Positions 16,916 to 26,382 of a stretch of 64,000 nt of DNA are shown here, piece by piece. Origin of the DNA: Cyanobium gracile_A. Lineage in GTDB: Bacteria > Cyanobacteriota > Cyanobacteriia > PCC-6307 > Cyanobiaceae. The stretch spans positions 1-64,000 of the forward strand of contig NZ_JAYGHY010000003.1 in NCBI RefSeq assembly GCF_034931305.1. Direction: 5' to 3'. The notes beneath the pieces are model-generated. The model saw nothing but the letters and a program-made list of their open reading frames with translations, was not told where the DNA came from and did not search any database. Position numbers and translations under genes: made by a program. Numbering within the stretch: the first letter of the stretch is position 1; each line of letters begins with the position of its first letter.

Positions 16916-17584
16916 TCAAACCTGGCGCCAGACAGCCACCAGCCGGCCCTGGACGCTCACCTGGTCGGCGGGCACCAGGATCGGTTCGTAGGCAGGGTTG
17001 GCGGCCTCCAGGCGCACCTGGCTGCCCTGGCGGTGGAAATGTTTGAGGGTGGTGCCGCTGCCAGGCACCAGGGCGCTGACAATTGTGCCCTCCCGCAGGC
17101 GGGAGGGGTCGGCCACCGGTTCCATCAGCACCACATCGCCATCGGCGATGTGGGCGTCCACCATCGAATCGCCGTTGACCGTGAGGGCGAACAGGCCGCG
17201 GGTGTCGAGCACGGGGGCCAGATCGAGGCGGTCCTGCACGTCGTCGAAGGTTTCCACCAGCCCGCCGGCGGCCACGGCCCCGAGCACCGGAATGCCTGTG
17301 CGGGTGTCACCGAGCAGCTGCAGGGTGCGGGCCTGCCCCTCCTGCCAGGTGATCCAGCCCTTCTGCTGCAGGTGGCGCAGGCGGCTCTGGATCGGCGCCG
17401 GCGAACGCAGGCCCATGGCCTCCATCATCTGGCGGATCGAGGGGCTGTGGCGGTGACTGCCGATGTAGTCGGCGAGCCAGTCGTAGAGCTCCCGCTGGGC
17501 CTCGGTGAGCTCCTGATGGGTGGCAAACACGGGCAGTACGGATGAACCACTTCCTTTCTGCCATCCCGCGGGCGTTTTGTCCAC
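16916..17584 (-). CDS. lexA: LexA repressor
   Basis: SOS/stress transcriptional repressor with an S24-type self-cleavage domain. The N-terminal winged helix spans about residues 26-90 (LTEAQRELYDWLADYI, SPSIRQMMEAMG, AIQ-type recognition helix SPAPIQSRLRHLQQKGWI). The autocleavage site Ala106-Gly107 (GAVAAGGLVE) and the catalytic dyad Ser140 (NGDSMVDAHIADGD) and Lys181 (TTLKHF) are all intact. The protein should therefore be RecA-cleavable, unlike cyanobacterial LexA proteins that lost these residues. GTG at 17584 gives 222 residues. A GTG at 17530 would give a start closer to typical LexA length. It lies 16 bases after argF on the same strand. No LexA box could be identified by eye. Confidence 0.93.
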   Translation of the reverse strand: MDKTPAGWQKGSGSSVLPVFATHQELTEAQRELYDWLADYIGSHRHSPSIRQMMEAMGLRSPAPIQSRLRHLQQKGWITWQEGQARTLQLLGDTRTGIPVLGAVAAGGLVETFDDVQDRLDLAPVLDTRGLFALTVNGDSMVDAHIADGDVVLMEPVADPSRLREGTIVSALVPGSGTTLKHFHRQGSQVRLEAANPAYEPILVPADQVSVQGRLVAVWRQV

Positions 17585-17600
17585 TCCCGCCGGCGGCCGA

Positions 17601-18563
17601 TCAGTCGGCCACGCCCCCCAGCAGGGTCGCCAGCAGGGCCTGCTGGACGTGCAGGCGGTTCTCCGCCTGGTCGAACACCCGGCTGGCGGCCCCCTCGATC
17701 ACACCGGCGCTGATCTCCTCGCCCCGGTGGGCCGGCAGACAGTGGAGCACGATCGCCCGCGGATCGGCCTCGGCCAGCAGGTCCTCGTCGAGGCACCAGC
17801 CGGCGAAGGCCTGCTCCCGCTGGGCCTGCTCCTCCTCCTGGCCCATCGAGGCCCACACATCGGTGTAGAGCACATGGGCGCCGAGGGCTGTCGCCACGGG
17901 GTCCTGCAGCACTGTGATCGAGCTCCGCCCGCCGGCGAGGGACCGGGCCTGCTCCACCACGGTCGGGCTGGGGGCGAAGCCATCGGGGCAGCCGACGCGC
18001 ACGTCCATCCCCAGCAGCGCCCCGACGAGCATCAGCGAGTGGGCCATGTTGTTGCCGTCGCCCACGTAGGCCAGGGTGAGGCCGTGCAGGTCGGTGGGGC
18101 CATGGCCGAAGCGCTCCTGGATCGTCAGGGCGTCGGCCAGGGCCTGGCAGGGGTGCTCCAGGTCGGTGAGGGCGTTGATCACCGGGATCGAGGCCCAGTG
18201 CGCGTAGTCGGCCAGGTCCTCCTGGGCGAAGGTGCGGATCGCCAGGGCATCGCAATAGCGGCTCAGCACCCGGGCCGTGTCGGCGATCGGCTCGCCACGG
18301 CCCACCTGGGTGACGGCCGGGTTGAGGTCGATCGTCTGACCGCCGAGCCGGGCCATGGCGACGATGAAACTCACCCGGGTGCGGGTGGAAGCCTTGGAGA
18401 AGATCAGCCCCAACACCTTCCCTGCCAGGTCGATACGTCGTTCGCCGCTCTTCAGCTGGCGGGCCAGCTCCAGCAGGGCCAGGGTCTGGGGACCGTCCAG
18501 GTCGGCCGAGGAAAGAAGGTCGCGGCCCTTGAGGGCGGCGAGCGGGGCTGAGGGGGACACCAT
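17601..18563 (-). CDS. argF: Ornithine carbamoyltransferase
   Basis: Condenses ornithine and carbamoyl phosphate to citrulline in arginine synthesis, as a cytosolic trimer. The 320 residues carry the carbamoyl-phosphate loop SKASTRTRVSF, the HPCQ motif (LEHPCQALAD), a central GDGNNMAHSL, and the ornithine-binding HCLPAHRGEE near the end. All of these are canonical for ArgF rather than aspartate carbamoyltransferase. ATG at 18563 (MVSPSAPLAALKGRDLLSSA). It is followed after 16 bases by lexA on the same strand, so transcriptional read-through into lexA is likely. Confidence 0.96.
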   Translation of the reverse strand: MVSPSAPLAALKGRDLLSSADLDGPQTLALLELARQLKSGERRIDLAGKVLGLIFSKASTRTRVSFIVAMARLGGQTIDLNPAVTQVGRGEPIADTARVLSRYCDALAIRTFAQEDLADYAHWASIPVINALTDLEHPCQALADALTIQERFGHGPTDLHGLTLAYVGDGNNMAHSLMLVGALLGMDVRVGCPDGFAPSPTVVEQARSLAGGRSSITVLQDPVATALGAHVLYTDVWASMGQEEEQAQREQAFAGWCLDEDLLAEADPRAIVLHCLPAHRGEEISAGVIEGAASRVFDQAENRLHVQQALLATLLGGVAD

Positions 18564-18598
18564 GGCCCACGTCCCAAAGAACCCTTATGCGAGATCGA

Positions 18599-18619
18599 CC
18601 CCCCCCACGTCAAGGGGGG
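18599..18619. repeat. GC-rich hairpin over the stop codon of the GT39-like gene
   Basis: Six C residues (18601-18606) face six G residues (18614-18619) across a seven-base loop that contains the stop codon of the leftward glycosyltransferase gene. No T tract follows on either strand, so it is at best a weak terminator between that gene and argF. Confidence 0.35.
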
Positions 18620-20130
18620 CAGGGGCGCAGGCCATGGCGCGCCGGCTGGGCGGTGCTGGTGCGGGGAAGCAGGACGAAGGAGGTGCCCTTCCAGACCGCC
18701 GGGGCTTCCCAGCAGGTCATGGTGGGGTTAGCGGCGCGAAGGTCCGGAAGCTGATCGACGGCCCTGTGAAAGCCCAGGAAGGGTTGTTCAAGGGGCTTGG
18801 CGAAGGCCAGCGCTTCCCGTGGCGCTTGCTGCAGCCGGCCAGGCTCGAAGTAGAGAGGGCTGAGGGCGTTCAGCAACCAGCCGTCGCTCCAGCAGCCCTG
18901 GTCGCAGATACCGCTGCGGGACACAAAGGTGGCCATCAGCTTGTAGTTCTGCAGGGGGGCCTGCTTCTGGCTCAGCTCCCGCTGGCCCAGCTGCCACTGC
19001 AACATGAACCAGACCGCCAGCAGGCCGGCCAGGGCGAGCCTTGGTACAGGAGCGAACCGCCGGCTCAGTTCCCAGCCATTGCCGCAGAGGTAGGCCAGGG
19101 CGGGAAGAAGCACGATGTAATACCTGGCCTGAGACAGCGGCTTGATCAGGTCGATCGGCAACATGATTCCGACGAAGACGCCGATCGCCAGCAGCAGGAA
19201 ACGCACTTCCCCCAGGGCCAGGCTTGGCAGGTCTGACGCCACCTGATCCCGGCGTTGAGGCCCGGCCGTGATGGCGAACACCAGGGCTGTGGCCAGCCCC
19301 ATGGCGATCAGCAAGAGCCGTTCTGAGCCGGCCCTGTCAGGGGTCAGCAGCGGCAGGGTGCCGCCCGCGAATTCGGTGAGGGTGCCGCTGATCGGCGGCA
19401 CCTGGATCCAGTCGAGGCGCTGCAGCTTGTTCGAGAACGAACTGGTCAGCAGATGGGCCGCGGGCCACGCCAGCACGGCTAGCAGCAGGGGGATCACCTC
19501 CCGGCGCCGACGCAGGATCAGGCCCTCGGCGCAGCCCACCGCCAGCACCACCAGGACGAACAGCAGCGAGAAGTAGTGGGTGAGGGAGAGGAGCAGGCAG
19601 GCCCCGCCGAACAGCGCTCTCAGGGCCTGGTCGCTCCAGCGGGCCAGGGGACTGTCGTTACGGCCATGGAGGCCCCGCTGCCGGAGTTCCAGGGCGGCTC
19701 CCAGCATCACGGCCGAGAGGGCCAGGGAGGTGGCGTAACTGCGGGATTCCTGCGCAAAGAACAGGAACGCCGGGCTGGTGCCCAGGAAGGCCACGCTCAC
19801 CAGGCGGCGGCTAGCCCCCCGCCTAGAGGTGAACAACGCCATGGCCACCAGGGCGAGGCCAGCCATCAGCAGGCTGAGGCCCCGGGTGGCCATTTCGCCG
19901 CTGCCAGTCAGACCGATCCAGAGCTTCAGCAGGATCTGGTACAGGGGCGGGTGGGTGTCGGGGATCAGCCAGTCCCGCAGCATCACGCCCCAGTCGGCCC
20001 GGCTGGCGGACACGGACCAGAGCTCGTCCGACCAGTAGGAATAGTTGTCCCCGAGACCGCGACCGGCGGCCACCACAAAAAAGAGGATCAGCAGCGCACT
20101 GATCGCGAGCTGGATCCTCGGGTGAGTCAT
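18610..20130 (-). CDS. GT39/ArnT-like membrane glycosyltransferase
   Basis: Polytopic inner-membrane protein of 506 residues resembling the GT-C glycosyltransferases (PMT/ArnT/GT39) that use polyprenyl-phosphate sugars. It starts MTHPRIQLAISALLILFFVV. The first extracytoplasmic loop has NYSYWSDELWSVSASRADWG, where the acidic pair is the usual catalytic/metal site, and the later motif FLFFAQESRSYATSL matches the AQExR-Y pattern of the family. About eleven hydrophobic segments follow, with a soluble C-terminal region after about residue 400. ATG at 20130 is chosen over the longer frame, which adds only a Pro/Arg-rich stretch. Acceptor unknown. It lies 52 bases downstream of ftsH, same strand. 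Confidence 0.8.
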   Translation of the reverse strand: MTHPRIQLAISALLILFFVVAAGRGLGDNYSYWSDELWSVSASRADWGVMLRDWLIPDTHPPLYQILLKLWIGLTGSGEMATRGLSLLMAGLALVAMALFTSRRGASRRLVSVAFLGTSPAFLFFAQESRSYATSLALSAVMLGAALELRQRGLHGRNDSPLARWSDQALRALFGGACLLLSLTHYFSLLFVLVVLAVGCAEGLILRRRREVIPLLLAVLAWPAAHLLTSSFSNKLQRLDWIQVPPISGTLTEFAGGTLPLLTPDRAGSERLLLIAMGLATALVFAITAGPQRRDQVASDLPSLALGEVRFLLLAIGVFVGIMLPIDLIKPLSQARYYIVLLPALAYLCGNGWELSRRFAPVPRLALAGLLAVWFMLQWQLGQRELSQKQAPLQNYKLMATFVSRSGICDQGCWSDGWLLNALSPLYFEPGRLQQAPREALAFAKPLEQPFLGFHRAVDQLPDLRAANPTMTCWEAPAVWKGTSFVLLPRTSTAQPARHGLRPCPP

Positions 20131-20182
20131 GGGCGGACGCACGGCCCGCCGGGGAAAGCCTGTGGGTCGGAATGGCCCTGGT

Positions 20183-22078
<1,896 letters not shown>

Positions 22079-22185
22079 GCTGCGCAAAACGGCTGATGGG
22101 CCCAAGCTAGGTCTGGTCGTCACCGGCCGTTCCACCACCCGGTCGGGAGAACCGAACGCCCGCCCCTTCGGCTCTCCCCTCCCCC

Positions 22186-22890
22186 ATGTGCGGCCGCTAC
22201 TCCCTGGCCACCCGCCTCGATCGGCTTCTGCCCCGGCTGAAGGGTCCGATGCCGCCGGGGTTTGTGGAGCATTACGCCCCCCGGCCCCAGGTGCGGCCAG
22301 GGGAACCGGTGCTGCTGCAGCGCCAGGAGCACGGACGCCTGGAGGTGGCCCTGGCCCTGTGGGGGCTGGTGCCGGACTGGTGCCCCGATCCGATGTCCCG
22401 CCGCCGGCCGATCAATGCCCGCAGCGAGACGGTGGGGGAGAAACCCTTCTTTCGGGGCGCCTGGCGCCACCGCCGCGCCCTGATCCCCGCTGATGGTTTC
22501 TACGAATGGCAGACAAAAACGGTGGAAGGACGTCCCTTCAAGCAGCCCTGGCTGTTCCGTCGCCGTGATCAGCGGCCCTTCTGGCTCGGCGGGCTCTGGG
22601 AGCGTTGGCTGGGGGGGGATGGGGGTGAACTCGAGACCTGCGTCGTGCTCACCACCGCCCCCAACGACCTGCTGGCCCGGGTGCACGACCGCATGCCGGT
22701 GGTCATCCCCGACGGGTTGGAGGAGGCCTGGCTGGCGTCCGTCGATGGACCGGAGCTGCGGGCCCTGGAGCCCCTGATGGCTCCCTGGGATCCGGTGGCC
22801 TGGGAGGCGGTGAAGCTGGAGCTGCGCCCGGCGGCGGCGGTGCAGTTGGATTTGCTCGGTCTGGCCCCGGAGGCCCCCGCCGGCGGCTAG
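22186..22890 (+). CDS. SRAP-domain protein (HMCES/YedK type), abasic-site crosslinking
   Basis: Shields abasic sites in single-stranded DNA by forming a covalent thiazolidine crosslink through its N-terminal Cys. The 234 residues start MCGRYSLATR, so Cys2 becomes the N-terminus after Met removal. Other conserved positions are Asn77 in PINARSET, Glu107 in ADGFYEW and His167 in VHDRMPVV. The ATG at 22186 is fixed by the requirement for Cys2. It is divergent from ftsH and heads a rightward run of three closely spaced genes with the Nif11-like and DUF427 proteins. A DNA-repair role is well supported for the family; regulation here is unknown. Confidence 0.93.
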   Translation: MCGRYSLATRLDRLLPRLKGPMPPGFVEHYAPRPQVRPGEPVLLQRQEHGRLEVALALWGLVPDWCPDPMSRRRPINARSETVGEKPFFRGAWRHRRALIPADGFYEWQTKTVEGRPFKQPWLFRRRDQRPFWLGGLWERWLGGDGGELETCVVLTTAPNDLLARVHDRMPVVIPDGLEEAWLASVDGPELRALEPLMAPWDPVAWEAVKLELRPAAAVQLDLLGLAPEAPAGG

Positions 22891-22916
22891 AGAGGACAGG
22901 CCCTGCCGCCGGTCCC

Positions 22917-23171
22917 ATGAGCCTCGACCAGCTGGATGCCTTTCTGGCCCACGCCCGGGCCGACGCCGCCCTCGATCGCCGCCTCCACGATCCCGCCGAT
23001 CCCCCGGACCTGGTGGCCTTCCTGGCCCTGGCCCGCACGGCCGGCTTCACCGTCGAGGAGGCCGATGTGATCGCGGCCCAGCAACGGGCCGAAGCCAGCC
23101 TCAGCGACGAGGAGCTGCAGGCCCGCGCCGGTGCCGAGGCGCGCCGTCTACGCCACTTCATTCCCGGCTGA
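22917..23171 (+). CDS. Nif11-domain small protein
   Basis: An 84-residue protein matching the Nif11 helical domain: MSLDQLDAFLAHARADAALD near the start, then the PADPPDLVAFLALARTAGFT segment and EEADVIAAQQRAE. Such domains are leaders of ribosomal natural products in many cyanobacteria. Here, though, there is no Gly-Gly cleavage site and no Cys, Ser/Thr-rich core: the tail is RRLRHFIPG. It is therefore probably a stand-alone Nif11 protein of unknown role. ATG at 22917 lies 26 bases after the SRAP gene, and the DUF427 gene starts four bases after its stop, so the three look co-transcribed. Confidence 0.75.
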   Translation: MSLDQLDAFLAHARADAALDRRLHDPADPPDLVAFLALARTAGFTVEEADVIAAQQRAEASLSDEELQARAGAEARRLRHFIPG

Positions 23172-23175
23172 TCCC

Positions 23176-23658
23176 ATGGCTGAGCGCGTTGCCGCCTATC
23201 CCCGTCCCCCGCTGCTCTTGCCCTGTACCCAGCAGGTGCGGGTGGAGGCCCTGGGGCGGGTGCTCTGTGACACCCACCGCAGCCTGCGGGTGCTCGAAAC
23301 CTTCCATCCTCCGGTGTTCTACCTGTGCCCGGAGGATGTCGACCTGAGCCTGCTGGAGCCCGTCGCCGGGGGGAGCTTCTGCGAATGGAAGGGCGTGGCC
23401 AGTTACTTCGATCTCGTGGCCACGAACGAATCGGGTCAGGAGCGGCGCCTGCGGCGGGCCCTCTGGTGTTATGCCTCGCCCACGCCGGCCTTCGCGCCCC
23501 TGGCCGGTTGGCTGGCCTGTTACCCGGCGCTGATGGACGGCTGCTGGGTGGACGGGGAGCGGGTGATTCCCCAGCCGGGTGGCTTCTACGGCGGTTGGAT
23601 CACCAGTGCCGTCGAGGGGCCCTTCAAGGGGGACCCCCTGCACCCGGAACTCCGATGA
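23176..23658 (+). CDS. DUF427 domain protein
   Basis: A 160-residue protein of the DUF427 family. Diagnostic stretches are RVLETFHPPVFYLCPEDVDL, FCEWKGVASYFDL and the PLAGWLACYPALMD region with WVDGERVIPQPGGFYGGW. The biochemical role is unknown; structures of the family show a beta-tent fold. No signal peptide. ATG at 23176 lies four bases after the Nif11 stop, and a longer in-frame start would overlap that gene. It converges on the GT61 gene 28 bases away. Confidence 0.87.
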   Translation: MAERVAAYPRPPLLLPCTQQVRVEALGRVLCDTHRSLRVLETFHPPVFYLCPEDVDLSLLEPVAGGSFCEWKGVASYFDLVATNESGQERRLRRALWCYASPTPAFAPLAGWLACYPALMDGCWVDGERVIPQPGGFYGGWITSAVEGPFKGDPLHPELR

Positions 23659-23686
23659 GAACCAAGATTGCGCTTACAGAGTTAAC

Positions 23687-24727
23687 CTACAGAGTCATCG
23701 CCAACCACTCCCTGAGGCGATCGATGTCGACATGAAAGTCATGGCTTCCAGGGGAATTTGAACAGAGTAGAAAGCGGTAACTCAGACCGTTAATCGCCGC
23801 CAACTGAAAGAACTCTGGGCGTACACCATGATGGGCCTGGAAAAGTTCAAGCAGATGGCCGCCCCGTGCATGGATCAGGTTGGTGAGGGCGCCGCCGTGG
23901 GGAGCGACGATATGTGTGGCGCTGCGGAAGATACTGATCTGTTGGCGAAGAGTAAGGCGCTCGCAGCGGAGAGAAACGAATCCATGGGGCTTCAGCAGTG
24001 CCAAGACGGCATCCTCATTGATCACATTCCGGTTGGGGGCTCCGCGGCGGGAAAGAAAGATCCGCTGCGGTGTCAAATCACCGTCCTGGATCGATACCGC
24101 GGTTGAAAAGCGCTGGGCCAGCTGGCGTATCGACCAAGGTGAGATGGCGTCGAAGGGTGCCAGTCCCTGGCGTTGCCAGCGCTGAGCCACCCCGGCGATC
24201 AGGCAACGGACCTCTAGCCCTCCCCCTCGTGGCGGGTGGTGGGGCAGCCGATGCTCGGCCTTCACCCCCAGCAGGTCGAGCGACTCTTCTTGCCAGGATT
24301 GGAGGCTGGAGGGAACAATCACCAGGGTCCGCTCTCCGCTACGGACCCTGTGATCGTCAGCAGCGATCAGCCTCGGCAGAGCATCCAGGAACCAGTGGAA
24401 ATAGGCCCCTGACCAGCGTCTGATGTCCACCAGACTGCAGACGGGGGCGTCGATACGCGCGCACCTGGGCAGGAAGCTGCGCAGCACCACACATCGCCGC
24501 TGGGCCACCGTCAGTTCCTTGAGATGCAGCGTTTCCTCCACGAGGCGTCGATCCTTGTCGACCCCTACCAGATCAGAGCCCACCAGACGGGCCTTCCGAA
24601 AAACTCCGTAGGCCTGGGGGTCGATTGTGATCGGGACCAGGTAGTCGGCGAGACGGCCGGTGGGCTGCTGCCATGGATCCTCCAGCCGGTACTCACAGCT
24701 TTCGGGGCCGTGAAGTTCGATCCACAT
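23687..24727 (-). CDS. GT61-family glycosyltransferase (DUF563)
   Basis: A 346-residue protein matching glycosyltransferase family 61 (DUF563). Key stretches are GAYFHWFLDALPRLIAADDH in the first half and ATHIVAPHGGALTNLIHARG then GHLLELFQ near the end; the HGGALTN motif is the family's nucleotide-sugar region. No membrane segment is evident. The last third of the gene is visibly poorer in GC (about half in bases 23761-23820) than the two-thirds or more of its neighbours, hinting at acquisition. ATG at 24727 lies six bases after the ribD stop, so it sits last in the GH116-DUF3122-ribD operon. The acceptor is unknown, presumably surface polysaccharide or protein. Confidence 0.85.
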   Translation of the reverse strand: MWIELHGPESCEYRLEDPWQQPTGRLADYLVPITIDPQAYGVFRKARLVGSDLVGVDKDRRLVEETLHLKELTVAQRRCVVLRSFLPRCARIDAPVCSLVDIRRWSGAYFHWFLDALPRLIAADDHRVRSGERTLVIVPSSLQSWQEESLDLLGVKAEHRLPHHPPRGGGLEVRCLIAGVAQRWQRQGLAPFDAISPWSIRQLAQRFSTAVSIQDGDLTPQRIFLSRRGAPNRNVINEDAVLALLKPHGFVSLRCERLTLRQQISIFRSATHIVAPHGGALTNLIHARGGHLLELFQAHHGVRPEFFQLAAINGLSYRFLLCSNSPGSHDFHVDIDRLREWLAMTL

Positions 24728-24733
24728 GGTTGT

Positions 24734-25843
24734 TCAGGGGAAGGCCCCTGCGCTCGGCAGGGCCCAGCAAAGGAGGTCGTCACCGATCATGCCGACCTGG
24801 GCCAGCGGCCATAGCCGGGTCTCGGCCAGGGAGGTGTGCCCCAGGTTGCCGAGGGGCGTTCGGGCGGGTTGGCCGCCCAGCAATCGAGGCGCGACCACGG
24901 CGGCTACCGCATGGACGCAGTCTTGGCGAAGCGCTGCGGCGGCAAGCGCAGGCCCACATTCCCAGAGCACCCGATTACAGCCCCGCCGGGCCAACTCCTC
25001 CATCAGGGCGGCTGGTTCACAGGCTGGTAACGCTGCGATGTCGATGCCTTGTTGGGCTAGACGAACCAGCAGATCGGTTCTCTCTGCAGGAATATCGGGT
25101 CCGTGGGCCAACAGGGAAGGAGCCGCACCGTTCCAAAGGCGGGCCTGCGTCGGCAGATCAAGGCTCCGGCTCAGCACCACCCGCAGCGGTTCGGGCGTGC
25201 GCTGCCCCCGGCTGGTGAGCAGCGGATCGTCGGCCCGCAGCGTGCCGCCCCCCACGATCACCGCATCGCAGCGGGCCCGCAGGCGGTGCACCCAGCCCCG
25301 GGCCTTTGGCCCGCTGATCCACTGGCTGACGCCGTTGGGCAGGGCTGTGCGGCCATCCAGGCTCATGGCCCACTTGAGGATCCCCAGGGGGCGACCCGTC
25401 GCGACCCGGTGCAGGAAAGCGTGGTTGCGTCGGCGCGCCTCGGCTTCCATCACCCCTTCGATCACCTCCAGGCCCGCCGCCCGCAGCCGGGCGATGCCAC
25501 CGCCGGCCACCAGGGGATGGGGATCGGCCATGGCCAGCACCACCCTGGCGATGCCGGCGGCGATCACCGCCTCGCAGCAGGGGGGGGTGCGGCCGTGGTG
25601 GCAGCAGGGCTCCAGGGTCACGATCAGGGTGCCGCCCCGGGCCCGCTCGCCGGCCTGGGCCAGGGCCCCCACCTCCGCATGGGGACCTCCGGCGCGGGCA
25701 TGGAAGCCCTCGCCCACCAGCTGGCCGCCGGCGTCGAGCACCACGGCGCCCACCAGGGGGTTGGGGCTGGTGCGGCCCTCCGCGAGGGCGGCCAGCTGAA
25801 GGGCCCGTGCCATCCAGGGGCCCCAGGGGGAGGACCTGGTCAC
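24734..25843 (-). CDS. ribD: Bifunctional riboflavin deaminase/reductase RibD
   Basis: Cytosolic enzyme carrying out the deamination and reduction steps of riboflavin synthesis. The N-terminal deaminase domain (about residues 1-145) has SPNPLVGAVV, the zinc ligand/catalytic motif PHAEVGAL and the zinc pair in TLEPCCHHGRTPPCC. The reductase domain follows (GILKWAMSLDGRTALPNG, VDAVIVGGGTLRADDPLL-like RCDAVIVGGGTLRADDPLLT). The GTG at 25843 overlaps the DUF3122 stop in a GTGA tetranucleotide and gives MTRSSPWGPWMARALQLAAL, which is better than the longer frame to 25873. It totals 369 residues. It is third in the leftward operon GH116, DUF3122, ribD, GT61. Confidence 0.94.
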   Translation of the reverse strand: MTRSSPWGPWMARALQLAALAEGRTSPNPLVGAVVLDAGGQLVGEGFHARAGGPHAEVGALAQAGERARGGTLIVTLEPCCHHGRTPPCCEAVIAAGIARVVLAMADPHPLVAGGGIARLRAAGLEVIEGVMEAEARRRNHAFLHRVATGRPLGILKWAMSLDGRTALPNGVSQWISGPKARGWVHRLRARCDAVIVGGGTLRADDPLLTSRGQRTPEPLRVVLSRSLDLPTQARLWNGAAPSLLAHGPDIPAERTDLLVRLAQQGIDIAALPACEPAALMEELARRGCNRVLWECGPALAAAALRQDCVHAVAAVVAPRLLGGQPARTPLGNLGHTSLAETRLWPLAQVGMIGDDLLCWALPSAGAFP

Positions 25844-26382
25844 GCGGCCGGCGCATCGGGGAGGCTGCGCCATTCCGCCACCACGTAGGGCGGCACCGCC
25901 AGCTCGCTGAACACCCGCGGCAGCCGCAGCCGCAGGGGACGGTTCTGCTCCAGATCGGCCAGCAGCGGCGCCAGATCGAATTCGGCCGCGGCGGATCGGG
26001 TGTCACCGGCCAGGGCGGCACTGGAGAGGGTCACATCCTCGAGGTCCCAGAGCAGACGGCCGCTGCGCACCTCCAGGGCGGTGGGATGGTCGAGGCGCAC
26101 TTTGCCGGGGTAGCCGACGATCCGCAGTCGCAGCGGCCCGCCGGGCGGCCCCTCCCGGTAGGCCACCACCTGCCAGCTCTGGTCGTCGAGGTCGCGCAGG
26201 CTCTCCAGGCTGCGCACCACGGGAGTGCCGTTGCCATCCGGGTGGGCATGCAGCTTGGCCAGGGCCGGGGCCGGGGTCATGGCCAGCACCAGGCCCATGA
26301 GTGGGACCACGATCAATCCAAGGATCCCCGCCTGCCACCAGCGTCGGCGGCACGCTTCCACCAACCGGCCGGCTGTGCTCAT
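25840..26382 (-). CDS. DUF3122 domain protein, exported
   Basis: A 180-residue cyanobacterial protein of the DUF3122 family, function unknown. Residues 14-42 are a basic stretch followed by a signal segment (GILGLIVVPLMGLVLAMTPA then PALAK), so it should be exported. The mature domain has SLESLRDLDDQSWQVVAYRE and LRIVGYPGKVRLDHP, then a beta-rich C-terminus (AEFDLAPLLADLEQNRPLRL). It is joined to both neighbours by four-base overlaps: ATGA with the GH116 gene upstream (26379-26382) and GTGA with ribD downstream (25840-25843). Confidence 0.85.
   Translation of the reverse strand: MSTAGRLVEACRRRWWQAGILGLIVVPLMGLVLAMTPAPALAKLHAHPDGNGTPVVRSLESLRDLDDQSWQVVAYREGPPGGPLRLRIVGYPGKVRLDHPTALEVRSGRLLWDLEDVTLSSAALAGDTRSAAAEFDLAPLLADLEQNRPLRLRLPRVFSELAVPPYVVAEWRSLPDAPAA

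Noticed and set aside
22917..23171. Nif11 gene as a lanthipeptide (prochlorosin-type) precursor.
   Set aside because: It has no Gly-Gly cleavage site, no Cys and no Ser/Thr-rich core, and no lanthionine synthetase is nearby.
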